Below are positions 1 through 8,110 of a DNA stretch of 64,000 nucleotides, one piece after another. The DNA is from Sandaracinaceae bacterium (GTDB lineage: Bacteria; Myxococcota_A; Polyangia; Polyangiales; Sandaracinaceae). Both the position numbers and the translations under genes were made by a program. Below the pieces are notes generated by a model. It made no database searches, was not told the DNA's origin, and worked only from the letters and a program-made list of their open reading frames with translations. Within the stretch, counting starts at the first letter, position 1, and every line of letters starts with the position of its first letter. Location of the stretch: the NCBI GenBank assembly GCA_020633195.1, contig JACKEC010000017.1, forward strand, positions 434,001 through 498,000, read 5' to 3'.

Positions 1-2170
1 CGGCGATCGCGGCGAGGACGAGGAGCCCCGCGCCGCCGTGGCTCGGGCCCGCCGCGTGACAGCCGCAGCCGTCCTCGCCGCCGCCGCCCCCGGGGCCGCC
101 GTCGTCGGCGGGCAGGATCGTCCCGCCGTCCATGCTCGTTCCCGGTCCCGCGTCCACGTCCGTGCCGCCGGGGCCGACCGTGACGACGTGCGACGCGGTG
201 AGCGTGAACGTGCTCACCCCGACGCGGTACGTGAGCGTCGCCTCGATGGTGTGGGTGCCCTCGCCGACGAAGCCGAGGGTCAGCGCGCGCATGCCCGCCG
301 GCGGCGTGGTCGGGCTCGACACGGGGCCGATCGAGCCGAGGTCCCACGTCACGCTCGTTCCGTCCGAGGTCCCGCCAGCGTCGAACGAGGAGATCTCGAG
401 CCCGTCGGGTGCGGTGATCGTGATCGTGCCGTCGAGCGCGGCGCCGGTGCCGGCGTTGGTCCAGGAGCCGGTGAACGCGGCGTCGGTCGGGAGCGTCGCC
501 GCGTCGACGCGCGAGGCGCCGCCGAGCGCGAAGGAGATCATCGGCTGGCCCGCGGTGGTCACGCAGTCGGCCTCGAAGAGCGCGTTGAGGAACAGGCGCG
601 CGCCCTGCGCGTCCGAGTTGCCCGACAGCGGGGTGTCGGTCGCGTAGCGGTGGCCGCCGAGGTAGCTGACCTTGCCGAGGCTGCACTCGCCCGGCCGCAT
701 GAACTCGTCGAAGCGGATGTCGCACACGCCGTCGAGGTAGCCGGTCATCCACACGTCCTGATCGCCGGGGCCCATCGGCCCGGTGATGAACGTGACGTCG
801 GCGTCGCCGATGTAGGCGGTGCCGAGGTAGTCGCTGAGGTTGTAGGCCGGCTCGCTCCCGCCGACGGTGCCGAACGCGCCGTCGAGCTGGTTGTAGGGGA
901 CCTCGGGGCTGAGGACCTGGAGCGTCGCCGCGTTCGGCTGGGGCGCGATCAGGAAGCCCGCGCCGCGCTCCTTGTCGTCCCGTGGTAAGCAACAGTCGCT
1001 GCCCCCGCAGCCGCCGGTCACGCACTCGAAGTCGCCGTCGGTGCAGGGGCACGCGGGGGGCGTCCCGGTCGTGGTGAGGAAGTGACCGTTGCGATCCTCG
1101 TCGTCGAGGAACGGCCACGCCGGGTTCGGCACGGTGTTCTCGTAGGCGTTGACGGCTTGGCACTCGGCGAAGAAGTGGGTCGGGAACTGGAGGAACTGGC
1201 GGACCTCCGCGACGACCTCGTGGCCGTGGTAGGTGAAGGTCTCGCCGCTGCACTCGGCCTGCGTCGCGGGGCATCGGCCGCCGTCGCACTCGACGGTCTC
1301 TCTGTCGTTCACCGCCCAGTGCATGCTCATGATCTGGCAGTACGCGGGCACGCCGTCGGCGGTGAAGAGGGAGCCGTTGCGGTGGTCCATGTTGGGCGCT
1401 TCGCAGGTGCCCATGTCGCCCATGATGCTCTCGACCGTGAGCATGTCCGGGTTGGCGGTGCCGGGGCCGCAGTCACCGCCGCAGCGGCGATCGGGGAACT
1501 CCATCCCGTTCGACTGCGCGATGCCCGCCGCGCGCAGGTAGCCGGTCGCGATGTCCTCGTTGCCGTCCGAGAAGACGGCGATCGTCGGCGCCGCGATCAT
1601 CTCCTTCTGCACGTTGCCGTCGAACGCCGCGGTGGTGCGGTGCACGGTGACGACCTCCATCACGCTGCGCCGCGCCCACGGGTTGGCGTCCCACGTCGAC
1701 GGGTCGTTCCAGGCGTCGACGATCGGCTGCGCGCGATCGGCGTCGGCGGCCGCGATCACGAACGGGCCCCCGCGGTAGCCGTGATTCACGATCACCTCGC
1801 CGGGGGACATGTCGCCGCTGCCGTCCCACACGACCTCGGCGCCCACGAAGAAGTCGGGGCTCGCGGTGGGGTAGGGGCAGCGCACGCCCGAGCCCTCCTC
1901 GGCGCAGTCCCACGCGCACTCGTCGCCCGCGGTGTCGCACGGCGCGTCGTGCCACGTCTTGTCGGGGTCGATGACCCAGTAGACCGTCACCCCCTGACGC
2001 AGGAGCTGGAAGACGAGCCCGTAGGCCTGGAACATCCCGTCGTCCTGGTAGGCGAGGTCCATCGGGATGACGAGGCTCCCCGCCTCGAACGAGCGCGCGT
2101 AGCCGGCGTGGGCCGTCGGCGTGGCTAGCGACAGCGCGGCGACGAGCGCGACGGGGACGGCGTTTCGCAT
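1..2170 (-). CDS. Large secreted protein with MYXO-CTERM-like tail (partial, cut by window start)
   Basis: Open frame of at least 723 codons from the ATG at 2168-2170, leaving the window close to its C-terminus. A signal peptide (about residues 1-20, ending PTAHA) precedes an unrecognised ectodomain of over 600 residues with clustered cysteines (for example RRCGGDCGP and GGCGGSDCC). The tail is a Gly/Asp linker, then GCGCHAAGPSHGG and the start of a hydrophobic helix (AGLLVLAAIA). That is the layout of MYXO-CTERM sorting signals, which anchor myxobacterial proteins at the surface. It diverges from the gene at 2232 with 61 bases between. Function is unknown; export and anchoring are inferred from the two ends only. 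Confidence 0.5.
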   Translation of the reverse strand, partial: MRNAVPVALVAALSLATPTAHAGYARSFEAGSLVIPMDLAYQDDGMFQAYGLVFQLLRQGVTVYWVIDPDKTWHDAPCDTAGDECAWDCAEEGSGVRCPYPTASPDFFVGAEVVWDGSGDMSPGEVIVNHGYRGGPFVIAAADADRAQPIVDAWNDPSTWDANPWARRSVMEVVTVHRTTAAFDGNVQKEMIAAPTIAVFSDGNEDIATGYLRAAGIAQSNGMEFPDRRCGGDCGPGTANPDMLTVESIMGDMGTCEAPNMDHRNGSLFTADGVPAYCQIMSMHWAVNDRETVECDGGRCPATQAECSGETFTYHGHEVVAEVRQFLQFPTHFFAECQAVNAYENTVPNPAWPFLDDEDRNGHFLTTTGTPPACPCTDGDFECVTGGCGGSDCCLPRDDKERGAGFLIAPQPNAATLQVLSPEVPYNQLDGAFGTVGGSEPAYNLSDYLGTAYIGDADVTFITGPMGPGDQDVWMTGYLDGVCDIRFDEFMRPGECSLGKVSYLGGHRYATDTPLSGNSDAQGARLFLNALFEADCVTTAGQPMISFALGGASRVDAATLPTDAAFTGSWTNAGTGAALDGTITITAPDGLEISSFDAGGTSDGTSVTWDLGSIGPVSSPTTPPAGMRALTLGFVGEGTHTIEATLTYRVGVSTFTLTASHVVTVGPGGTDVDAGPGTSMDGGTILPADDGGPGGGGGEDGCGCHAAGPSHGGAGLLVLAAIA

Positions 2171-2196
2171 CCCTCATGGTGCCGCCCAACGCTCCA

Positions 2197-2225
2197 TTCA
2201 CTCAAGGGCGCGGGCTCGATAGAGT
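2197..2225 (+). promoter_or_regulatory. Promoter for leaderless GDPD lipoprotein mRNA
   Basis: TTCACT (2197-2202), a 17-base spacer and TAGAGT (2220-2225) resemble sigma-70 -35/-10 boxes. Only six bases separate the -10 from the ATG at 2232, so transcription should begin at or next to the start codon. There is no room for a Shine-Dalgarno site. Confidence 0.5.
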
Positions 2226-2231
2226 GGGCCG

Positions 2232-3206
2232 ATGCGAAACGCGGCGCTGCTCGGTGCACTGTTCCTCGTGGCCTGCGACGGCTCGCCGGCGACGGACGCC
2301 GGGGTCGCGTCCGACGCGGGCTCGGACGCGGGCGCCCCGTTCGACGCGGGCCCGCCGGACGCGGGCGCGCCGGTGCTGGACCCGGCGCTCTTCGACTGCA
2401 CGGCGCCCGGCGTGCCCGACCGCGCGAGCCCGCGCACGCTGCACTGCGGGCTCGACCCGGCGTGCACCGAGCGCCTCGTCAGCGCGCACCGCGGCGCCGG
2501 CGCGCCCGGGATCATCGCGCCCGAGGACACGCTCTCCGGCATCCGCGCGGCCATCGCGGTCGGCGCCGACATGACCGAGTGCGACGCGCGCGCGAGCTCC
2601 GACGGGACGATCGTCCTGATGCACGACGGCACCGTGGACCGGACGACGACGGGAACGGGCAACGTCTCCGATCTGACCCTCGCCGAGCTGCAGGCCCTGA
2701 CGATCCGCTCGGACGCCTTCTTCGGCGACTACGGCTGCGAGCAGGTCCCGACCCTGGCCGACGCGATCGCCACCGCGGCGGGTCGGATCACGCTGATCGT
2801 CGAACCGAAGACCGACCGCATCGACCTCGTCGTCCAGACGATCCTCGACGCGGGCGCGCTCGACGGAGTGATCCTCGACGTCTCGCCGGAGGACGCGGAG
2901 ACCGCGCTCGCGATCGACCCGGGCGTCCACTTCTTCATCCGCCCCGCGACCCCCGACGAGGTCGCCCCGCTGCTCGCGCGCTTCACCGCGACCCCGCCGA
3001 GCTACGTCCACATCGGCGGCAGCATGGACCCGGTGTTCATCGCCGCGGCGCACGACGCCGGCCAGCGCGTGTTCGTGCTCGGCTTCGGCGCCGACATCAA
3101 CGCCGAGCTCACGGGCTCCGTGCAGCCCTACGTCGACCTCTGGGACCTGGGGATCCAGATCCTCCAGACCAACCGCCCGGACCGCGCCGTCGCCGCCCTC
3201 GAGTGA
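2232..3206 (+). CDS. Glycerophosphodiester phosphodiesterase family lipoprotein
   Basis: A 324-residue exported phosphodiesterase of the GDPD/GlpQ family, which hydrolyses glycerophosphodiesters to glycerol-3-phosphate and an alcohol. The N-terminus is a lipoprotein signal with lipobox LVAC (Cys15), followed by a DAG-rich linker to about residue 45 typical of this genome's lipoproteins. Family motifs are visible: SAHRG (84-88, catalytic His), PEDT (97-100, usually PENT), E116/D118, HDGTVDRTT (131-139, second His) and EPK (191-193). The C-terminal TIM-barrel half is complete (DLWDLGIQILQTNRP near the end). Single gene; the palindromic repeat at 3225 lies just after its stop and may end the transcript. 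Confidence 0.88.
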   Translation: MRNAALLGALFLVACDGSPATDAGVASDAGSDAGAPFDAGPPDAGAPVLDPALFDCTAPGVPDRASPRTLHCGLDPACTERLVSAHRGAGAPGIIAPEDTLSGIRAAIAVGADMTECDARASSDGTIVLMHDGTVDRTTTGTGNVSDLTLAELQALTIRSDAFFGDYGCEQVPTLADAIATAAGRITLIVEPKTDRIDLVVQTILDAGALDGVILDVSPEDAETALAIDPGVHFFIRPATPDEVAPLLARFTATPPSYVHIGGSMDPVFIAAAHDAGQRVFVLGFGADINAELTGSVQPYVDLWDLGIQILQTNRPDRAVAALE

Positions 3207-3224
3207 TCGTCGCGACGTCGGTCC

Positions 3225-3345
3225 GGAATTTCGCGCAAAGCTCGCAAGGGGGGCAAAGGGGTTGCAGGCGACGAGTTGGGTAGCCGACGTCACGTCGCCA
3301 CCCAAACACCTCTTTGCTCCCTTCGCGATCTCCGCGCGAAATTCC
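3225..3345. repeat. Palindromic AATTTCGCGC repeat, site 1
   Basis: A forward arm (3225-3261) and an inverted arm (3309-3345) of the dispersed repeat flank about 47 bases of unrelated sequence. The site lies between two convergent genes, so the potential long hairpin could serve as a bidirectional terminator. No coding signal is seen in it. Confidence 0.75.
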
Positions 3346-3373
3346 GAGCTCCGCGACGTCGAGGCGTGGCAAG

Positions 3374-3664
3374 TCAGAGCGGGCCGATCACGTCGCCGCC
3401 GGCTGCGTCGTCGAGCAGGTTCCAGAAGCGGCGCAGCTCCGCCTCGCTGGGGATCTCCCAGCACAGGTACCAGACCTCGCGGAGGCCGGAGCACTCGCGC
3501 ATCCAGGTCTGCTGCTCGGGGTGATCCGGGTCCGTCGGGCCGTCGCGGCCGCCGCCGTGGCCGGGGATCTCGACGATGTACTCGAAGGTGGCCTGCGCCG
3601 GTCCGATCCGGAACGTGTAGCTCCCGGTGTGCTCGCCGAGGCGCGGGACGGTGACCGTTCGCAT
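3374..3664 (-). CDS. Small hypothetical protein
   Basis: A 96-residue protein starting MRTVTVPRLGEHTGSYTFRIG. The open frame continues upstream, but the protein-like part begins at the ATG at 3662-3664, and an upstream start would overlap tetR. It contains a beta-rich first half and a Trp/Glu/Leu-rich C-terminal helix (SEAELRRFWNLLDD). There is no signal peptide or membrane segment. It follows tetR on the same strand after 32 bases and may be co-transcribed with it. I do not recognise the family. Confidence 0.55.
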   Translation of the reverse strand: MRTVTVPRLGEHTGSYTFRIGPAQATFEYIVEIPGHGGGRDGPTDPDHPEQQTWMRECSGLREVWYLCWEIPSEAELRRFWNLLDDAAGGDVIGPL

Positions 3665-3696
3665 CACGCGCAGGAGATGTCCGAACCGCCGACCAG

Positions 3697-4323
3697 TCAA
3701 CCCCGCGCGCCTGGGTCCGCGGCGCCCGAGACCAAGAGGAGGATCACGCGCTCGAGGCCGGCGCGCAGCTCGGGGAGGTCGAGGTCGGGCTGGACGGCGA
3801 GCTGGAAGGAGAGGCCGTCGATCAGGGCGTGGATCATGCGGTAGGTGCCCTCGCGGTCCTTCGTCTTCACGAGGCCCTCGTCGGCGCCGGCGTCGAGCAA
3901 GGTCGCGCAGGCGTCGCGGAAGTCGCGGTAGCTCTCGACGACCGCCTCGCGCGCCTCGGGCTGGTCCTTCGCGTACGACCACACCTCGGACTGGAAGCGG
4001 ACCTCGCGCTCGACGGACTCCGCCGACGGGAACGCGGCGTGGATCAAGAGGCGCAACTTGTCGTGCGTGCTCAACGACGCGTTGGCGACGATCGCGGCGA
4101 GGCCGTCGCGCACCTGCTCGTGGTAGCGGCGGATCGCCGAGACGAGCAGGTCGTGCTTGGTCGGGAAGTAGTAGGTCACGACGCCCTTCGAGACGCCGGC
4201 GGCCTGCGCGACCTTCTCCTGCGTCACCGCGTGGAACGCGCCCTCGCCGAGGAGCCCGATCGTCACGTCGAGCAGGTCGCGCCGCCGGCGCGCCTCGAGC
4301 TTGGGGTCCCGCGTCCTCGCCAC
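3697..4323 (-). CDS. TetR/AcrR family transcriptional regulator
   Basis: A 208-residue repressor of the TetR family with a GTG start. The N-terminal helix-turn-helix is at about residues 33-54 (TQEKVAQAAGVSKGVVTYYF), ending in the characteristic YYFPTKHDLL. The rest is an all-helical ligand and dimer domain. It is divergently arranged with the desaturase gene at 4389. A 26-base imperfect palindrome in the 65-base gap overlaps the likely promoter elements of both genes, so it probably represses itself and the lipid genes. The ligand is unknown; an acyl-CoA or lipid is a reasonable guess from the neighbours. A weak TAGCCT -10 box lies at 4334-4339. Confidence 0.9.
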   Translation of the reverse strand: MARTRDPKLEARRRRDLLDVTIGLLGEGAFHAVTQEKVAQAAGVSKGVVTYYFPTKHDLLVSAIRRYHEQVRDGLAAIVANASLSTHDKLRLLIHAAFPSAESVEREVRFQSEVWSYAKDQPEAREAVVESYRDFRDACATLLDAGADEGLVKTKDREGTYRMIHALIDGLSFQLAVQPDLDLPELRAGLERVILLLVSGAADPGARG

Positions 4324-4352
4324 TTGACGTCCGAGGCTAGCAGACTCATAAA
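4324..4352 (+). promoter_or_regulatory. Probable desaturase promoter
   Basis: TTGACG (4324-4329), a 17-base spacer and CATAAA (4347-4352) match sigma-70 spacing. The gene has a good Shine-Dalgarno site (GGAGG ending about 4381) before the ATG at 4389. The -10 lies inside the palindromic operator. Confidence 0.5.
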
Positions 4353-4367
4353 CCGACTCGTCAGTCT
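4342..4367. promoter_or_regulatory. Probable TetR operator
   Basis: Imperfect inverted repeat with outer halves AGACT and AGTCT (AGACTCATAAACC / GACTCGTCAGTCT), 8 of 13 positions symmetric. It covers the forward -10 and sits just upstream of the tetR -10 box (4334-4339 on the minus strand), the expected position for a TetR site controlling both genes. Confidence 0.5.
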
Positions 4368-4388
4368 AAGAATGGGGGAGGCGAGGAC

Positions 4389-5393
4389 ATGAACGAGCTC
4401 CGCCGGGTCGAGCACCCGGATCCGCACCGCGCTCGGACGCGCGAGCTGCTGCGCGCGCACCCGGAGATCAAGGGCCTGCTCGGCCCGACGGGGTGGACGC
4501 CACCGCTCGCGGTGGCGCTGGTCCTCGGGCACCTCGGCGTCGCCGCCGCCGTGTCGCTCGCGCCGTGGTGGGTCGCGCCGATCGCCGCGTTCGTGATCGG
4601 CGCGCTCCTGAGCCAGGCGCTCTACGCGGTGCTCCACGAGTGCACGCACCAGCTCGCCGGCCGCGGGCGGACCCTCAACCGCGTCGTCTCGCTCGTCGCG
4701 AACCTGCCGCTGCTCGCGCCGATCGCGATCTCGTACGCGCACTTCCACCTGATGCATCACCGCCACCAGGGCGACCCGGCTCGCGATCCCGATCTCCCCG
4801 CGCCGCGCGAGCGCGCGCTGGCGAGCGCCGGCCCCCTGGGCAAGCTGGCGTGGCACGCGACGTTCCCGGTCTGGCAGCTCCTGCGCACGGGCGGCATGCC
4901 GACGCCGAAGGCCCGCGGCTGGCTCGCGCTGAACGGGGTCGTGCAGGTCGCGTTCGTGGCCGCGCTCGCGTGGAGCCTCGGGCCCTCGGCGATCCTCTAC
5001 CTGGCGCTCAGCCTCTACTTCACGATGGCGATGCACCCGATCGCGGCGCGCCTGTTCCAGGAGCACCACGTCGTGGCCGAAGGGCAGGAGACCTACAGCT
5101 ACTACGGCTGGCTCAACGCGCTCTCGCTGAACATCGGCTACCACGTCGAGCACCACGACTTCCCCGCGGTCGCGTGGCACCGCCTCCCCGCGCTGCGCCG
5201 CCTCGCGAAGGAGCGCTACGACGGCGAGCTGGTGAGCCACGCGTCGTGGGCGCGGCTCTGGCTCCGCTTCTTCACCGACGCTCGGCTCGGGCCGCTCGCC
5301 CGGATCGTCCGGGGCGATCCGGCGGGGAGGTCGACGTCGGCCGAGAGCGCCGCGCCCAACGATCGCCTTGCGAGCTCCGTCCCGCTCCGCTAA
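4389..5393 (+). CDS. Fatty acid desaturase, dihydroceramide delta-4 desaturase (DEGS)-like
   Basis: A 334-residue membrane di-iron desaturase. The three histidine boxes are HECTH (83-87), HLMHH (120-124) and HVEHH (252-256). Long stretches follow eukaryotic sphingolipid delta-4 desaturases (DEGS1/Des1) as I remember them: an N-terminal PHRARTRELLRAHPEIKGL block, MHPIAARLFQEHH, GQETYSYYGWLNALSLNIGY, then HHDFPAVAW and LPALRRLAKERYD. Hydrophobic segments lie around 37-77, 100-118 and 178-215. The probable reaction is O2-dependent insertion of a double bond into the long-chain base of a dihydroceramide-like lipid. It is followed 54 bases later by a 3-beta-HSD-like dehydrogenase and diverges from a TetR gene. 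The fold is certain; the lipid substrate is inferred from similarity. Confidence 0.85.
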   Translation: MNELRRVEHPDPHRARTRELLRAHPEIKGLLGPTGWTPPLAVALVLGHLGVAAAVSLAPWWVAPIAAFVIGALLSQALYAVLHECTHQLAGRGRTLNRVVSLVANLPLLAPIAISYAHFHLMHHRHQGDPARDPDLPAPRERALASAGPLGKLAWHATFPVWQLLRTGGMPTPKARGWLALNGVVQVAFVAALAWSLGPSAILYLALSLYFTMAMHPIAARLFQEHHVVAEGQETYSYYGWLNALSLNIGYHVEHHDFPAVAWHRLPALRRLAKERYDGELVSHASWARLWLRFFTDARLGPLARIVRGDPAGRSTSAESAAPNDRLASSVPLR

Positions 5394-5447
5394 CGCCACC
5401 GCCATCGGGGTGAACCGGGTTCATCCACGCGGAGGCGAGGCACAGGG

Positions 5448-6458
5448 ATGACACAGCTCAGCGTCGTGACGGGAGGCTCCGGGTTCGTCGGTCGACACCT
5501 CGTCGACGGGCTCGTCGCGCGCGGCGATCGCGTCCGCGTGCTCGACCTCGCGCCCCCGCACCGCGACGACGTGGAGCACGTCGTGGCCGACATCACCGAC
5601 ACCGACGGCATCGCGAAGGCGATCCTCGGCGCGGACACCGTCTTCCACAACGCCAGCGTCGTTCACACCAAGCAGAACCAGAAGGACTTCGTCTGGAAGG
5701 TGAACCTCGAGGGCACGCGCAACGTCATGCGCGGCTGTCGCGCGGGGCAGGTGCCCAAGCTCGTCTACGTCTCGAGCGGCTCCGTCGTCTACGAGGGCAA
5801 GGACATCGAGAACGGCGACGAGTCGCTCCCGTACTCGTCCATCTCGCAGGCGCCGTACGCCGACTCGAAGATCGCGGCCGAGAAGGAGGTCCTCGCGGCC
5901 AACGGCGAGGGCGGCGTGTCCACCGTGTCGCTGCGGCCCCACGTGATCTTCGGCCCGCACGACGCGCGTTTCCTGCCGGCGCTCATCTCGCACGGCAAGG
6001 CCGGTCGCCTCCGCTACCAGGTCGGCCGCGGCACCTGGCTCAGCGACTACACCTACGTGTCGAACCTCGTCGACGCGCTCCTCGCGGCCGACGAGCGCCT
6101 CGGCCCCGACGCGGCCTGCGCGGGCGAGGCGTACTTCATCACCAACGGCGAGCCGATGCCCTTCTGGGACTTCGTGAAGCGCGTCGCCGAGCGCCTCGGC
6201 CTGCCCCCGATCCGCGCGCGCATCCCGCACCAGATCGTGTACGCGTTCGCCGCCGTGAAGGAGGGCCTCGACACCCTCCGCGGCGGCACCATCAGCCCCG
6301 AGGACGGGCTGACCCGCTTCGCGATCCGCTACATGTGCACGCACCACTACTTCAGCATCGACAAGGCGCGCCGCGACCTCGGCTACGACCCGAAGGTGTC
6401 CGTCGCCGAGGGCATCGAGCGCACCTGCCAGCACCTCATCGAGACCGGCGCGGTCTAG
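5448..6458 (+). CDS. NAD(P)-dependent 3-beta-hydroxysteroid dehydrogenase/epimerase family protein
   Basis: A 336-residue extended short-chain dehydrogenase. The Rossmann motif GGSGFVG is at 9-15 and the catalytic YADSK (YxxxK) at 137-141, with SSGSVVY just before it. HNASVVHTKQNQ, GTWLSDYTYVSNLVDA and the C-terminal FSIDKARRDLGYDPKV are typical of the 3-beta-HSD/NSDHL branch, which oxidises 3-hydroxyl groups of sterols and other lipids. It lies 54 bases after the desaturase on the same strand and is probably co-transcribed, which points to a lipid-modifying pair. Its TAG stop shares the palindrome CTAG with the stop of the convergent kinase gene. The substrate cannot be read from the sequence. 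Confidence 0.85.
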   Translation: MTQLSVVTGGSGFVGRHLVDGLVARGDRVRVLDLAPPHRDDVEHVVADITDTDGIAKAILGADTVFHNASVVHTKQNQKDFVWKVNLEGTRNVMRGCRAGQVPKLVYVSSGSVVYEGKDIENGDESLPYSSISQAPYADSKIAAEKEVLAANGEGGVSTVSLRPHVIFGPHDARFLPALISHGKAGRLRYQVGRGTWLSDYTYVSNLVDALLAADERLGPDAACAGEAYFITNGEPMPFWDFVKRVAERLGLPPIRARIPHQIVYAFAAVKEGLDTLRGGTISPEDGLTRFAIRYMCTHHYFSIDKARRDLGYDPKVSVAEGIERTCQHLIETGAV

Positions 6459-8110
6459 CGGGCTCGCATGTCGACGAAGACGGTGTCTGCCGTGCCGCTC
6501 GCGGGGGCCGGGGCCTGCGCGCGCAGCGCGGCGCCGTGCGCGTCCCACCAGGCGGTGCGCTTCGCGAGGGTCCAGGGGCCCACGCCCTCGAGCGCCTCGA
6601 GGCGATCGAGCACGGCGCGCGCCGACGGGGGGCGCGCGGCCGGGTCCTTGTCGAGCATCTGCAAGATCAATTGCTCCAGCGACGCGGGGACCTCGTCGCC
6701 GAGGAGCTCGGACGGAGGCTCCGGCGGGGTGTGGAGGTGGTGCGCGCAGACCTCCACGACGGTGCCCCCTTCGAACACGTGGGTCGCGGTGACCATGAAG
6801 TACGCCACCGCGCCGAGCGCGTAGAGGTCGCTCGCGGCCGTCGCGGCGTCGGCCGAGCGGATGACCTCCGGCGCCAGGTAGGCCGGCGTGCCGGTGATCG
6901 TGTGCGCCTGCGTCACCGCGACGTCCGCGCCGCCGTCGACCCGCTTCACCAACCCGAAGTCGAGCAGCATCGGGACGTCGGGCTCGCCGCCGTGGTCGCA
7001 GAGCACGATGTTCCCCGGCTTGACGTCGCGGTGGACCAGCCCGCGGCCGTGCGCCTCCTGCAGCGCGCCCGCCATCGCCCGGAGCACGTGCACCACGCGG
7101 CCCGGCGGCTGCGGCCCGTCGAGCGCCACCACGTCTCCGAGCGAGGCGCCGTCGAGCAGCTCCATCGCGTAGTAGAAGACGCCGTCGGGCGTGCGCCCGT
7201 AGTCGAAGATCGTGATGGTGTTCGGGTGTGTGAGCGTCGCGGTGAGCTGCACCTCGCGCTCGAAGCGCGCGAGGCTGTCCTCGCCCACCTTGTCGGGCTG
7301 CAGCAGCTTGATCGCGGTCGGCCGGCGCAGGAGCGCGTGCTGCGCGCGGTAGACGACCCCCATCCCCCCTTCGCCGAGCTTCGCCTCGAGCTGGTACTGG
7401 CCGAGCCGACGCGCGCTGCGGATCTCTCGCCGCAGGCCGTGGATGACCTTCGAGAGCACCACGCACACGATCGTGGTCATCGCCCACCAGACGGCCGTGA
7501 TGGTGGCCATGCCGAAGCCCGAGCCGGCCGGCAGCGCGGCCCACAGCGCGCGGTCTGCTGCCCACCAGGGGATCGGGAGCGCGAAGGTGCCGCCGAGCAC
7601 CACGCCGCCCGCGATCGTCAGCCCGAGCGTGCGACGGGCGCTGCTCGGCACGAGCGCCGCGCGCAGCACGAACACGTGCGTGGCGGCGATGATGCACGCG
7701 GTCGAGACGTAGACGTACGCCCCGGTGGGACGCAGGGCCGCGAAGTGACGCAGCGCGCCCTCGGCTCCCTCCGGGTCGATCAGCAACGGCAGGTAGGACG
7801 AGGGAACGGCGTGGCCGATCAGCCCGATCACCATCGCGGTGACGAGGAGCATGCCGCCCTCGATGACGCGCAGCGTGCCCGTCGGGCGCACCGGCCCGCG
7901 CGCGACGACGAGCAGGCCGAGGCTGATCGCCGCCGCCGCCGCCATCAGGTAGATGGGCGTGTTCAGCGCGCCGTGGGCCAGCGTGGACGCGGCCTGGAAC
8001 GTCAGGCCCAGGACGTGGATGACGCCGAGGACGGCCCCGAGCAGGGCGAGCCGCTTCTGCAGGAACGACCGCTGGCCAGCCGGGACCTGCGACGTGGTGG
8101 TCGAGGTCAC
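6455..8110 (-). CDS. Serine/threonine protein kinase with N-terminal six-helix membrane domain
   Basis: A 551-residue Hanks-type kinase with reversed architecture. Residues 20-222 hold about six hydrophobic helices. The kinase domain follows: glycine loop GEGGMGVV (246-253), Lys268 (TAIK), HRDVKPGN (360-367), DFG (384-386) and APE (413-415), so it should be active. Usual bacterial kinases carry the catalytic domain first and a single helix after it. The start is GTG at 8108-8110, overlapping the TGA of selD by four bases (GTGA), so translation is probably coupled. A longer upstream frame is a shadow of selD. The membrane region resembles no sensor I know. Confidence 0.88.
   Translation of the reverse strand: MTSTTTSQVPAGQRSFLQKRLALLGAVLGVIHVLGLTFQAASTLAHGALNTPIYLMAAAAAISLGLLVVARGPVRPTGTLRVIEGGMLLVTAMVIGLIGHAVPSSYLPLLIDPEGAEGALRHFAALRPTGAYVYVSTACIIAATHVFVLRAALVPSSARRTLGLTIAGGVVLGGTFALPIPWWAADRALWAALPAGSGFGMATITAVWWAMTTIVCVVLSKVIHGLRREIRSARRLGQYQLEAKLGEGGMGVVYRAQHALLRRPTAIKLLQPDKVGEDSLARFEREVQLTATLTHPNTITIFDYGRTPDGVFYYAMELLDGASLGDVVALDGPQPPGRVVHVLRAMAGALQEAHGRGLVHRDVKPGNIVLCDHGGEPDVPMLLDFGLVKRVDGGADVAVTQAHTITGTPAYLAPEVIRSADAATAASDLYALGAVAYFMVTATHVFEGGTVVEVCAHHLHTPPEPPSELLGDEVPASLEQLILQMLDKDPAARPPSARAVLDRLEALEGVGPWTLAKRTAWWDAHGAALRAQAPAPASGTADTVFVDMRAR

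Noticed and set aside
3262..3844. Short plus-strand frames through the repeat and opposite tetR
   Set aside because: They translate the dispersed repeat and the antisense of tetR, with no recognisable protein.
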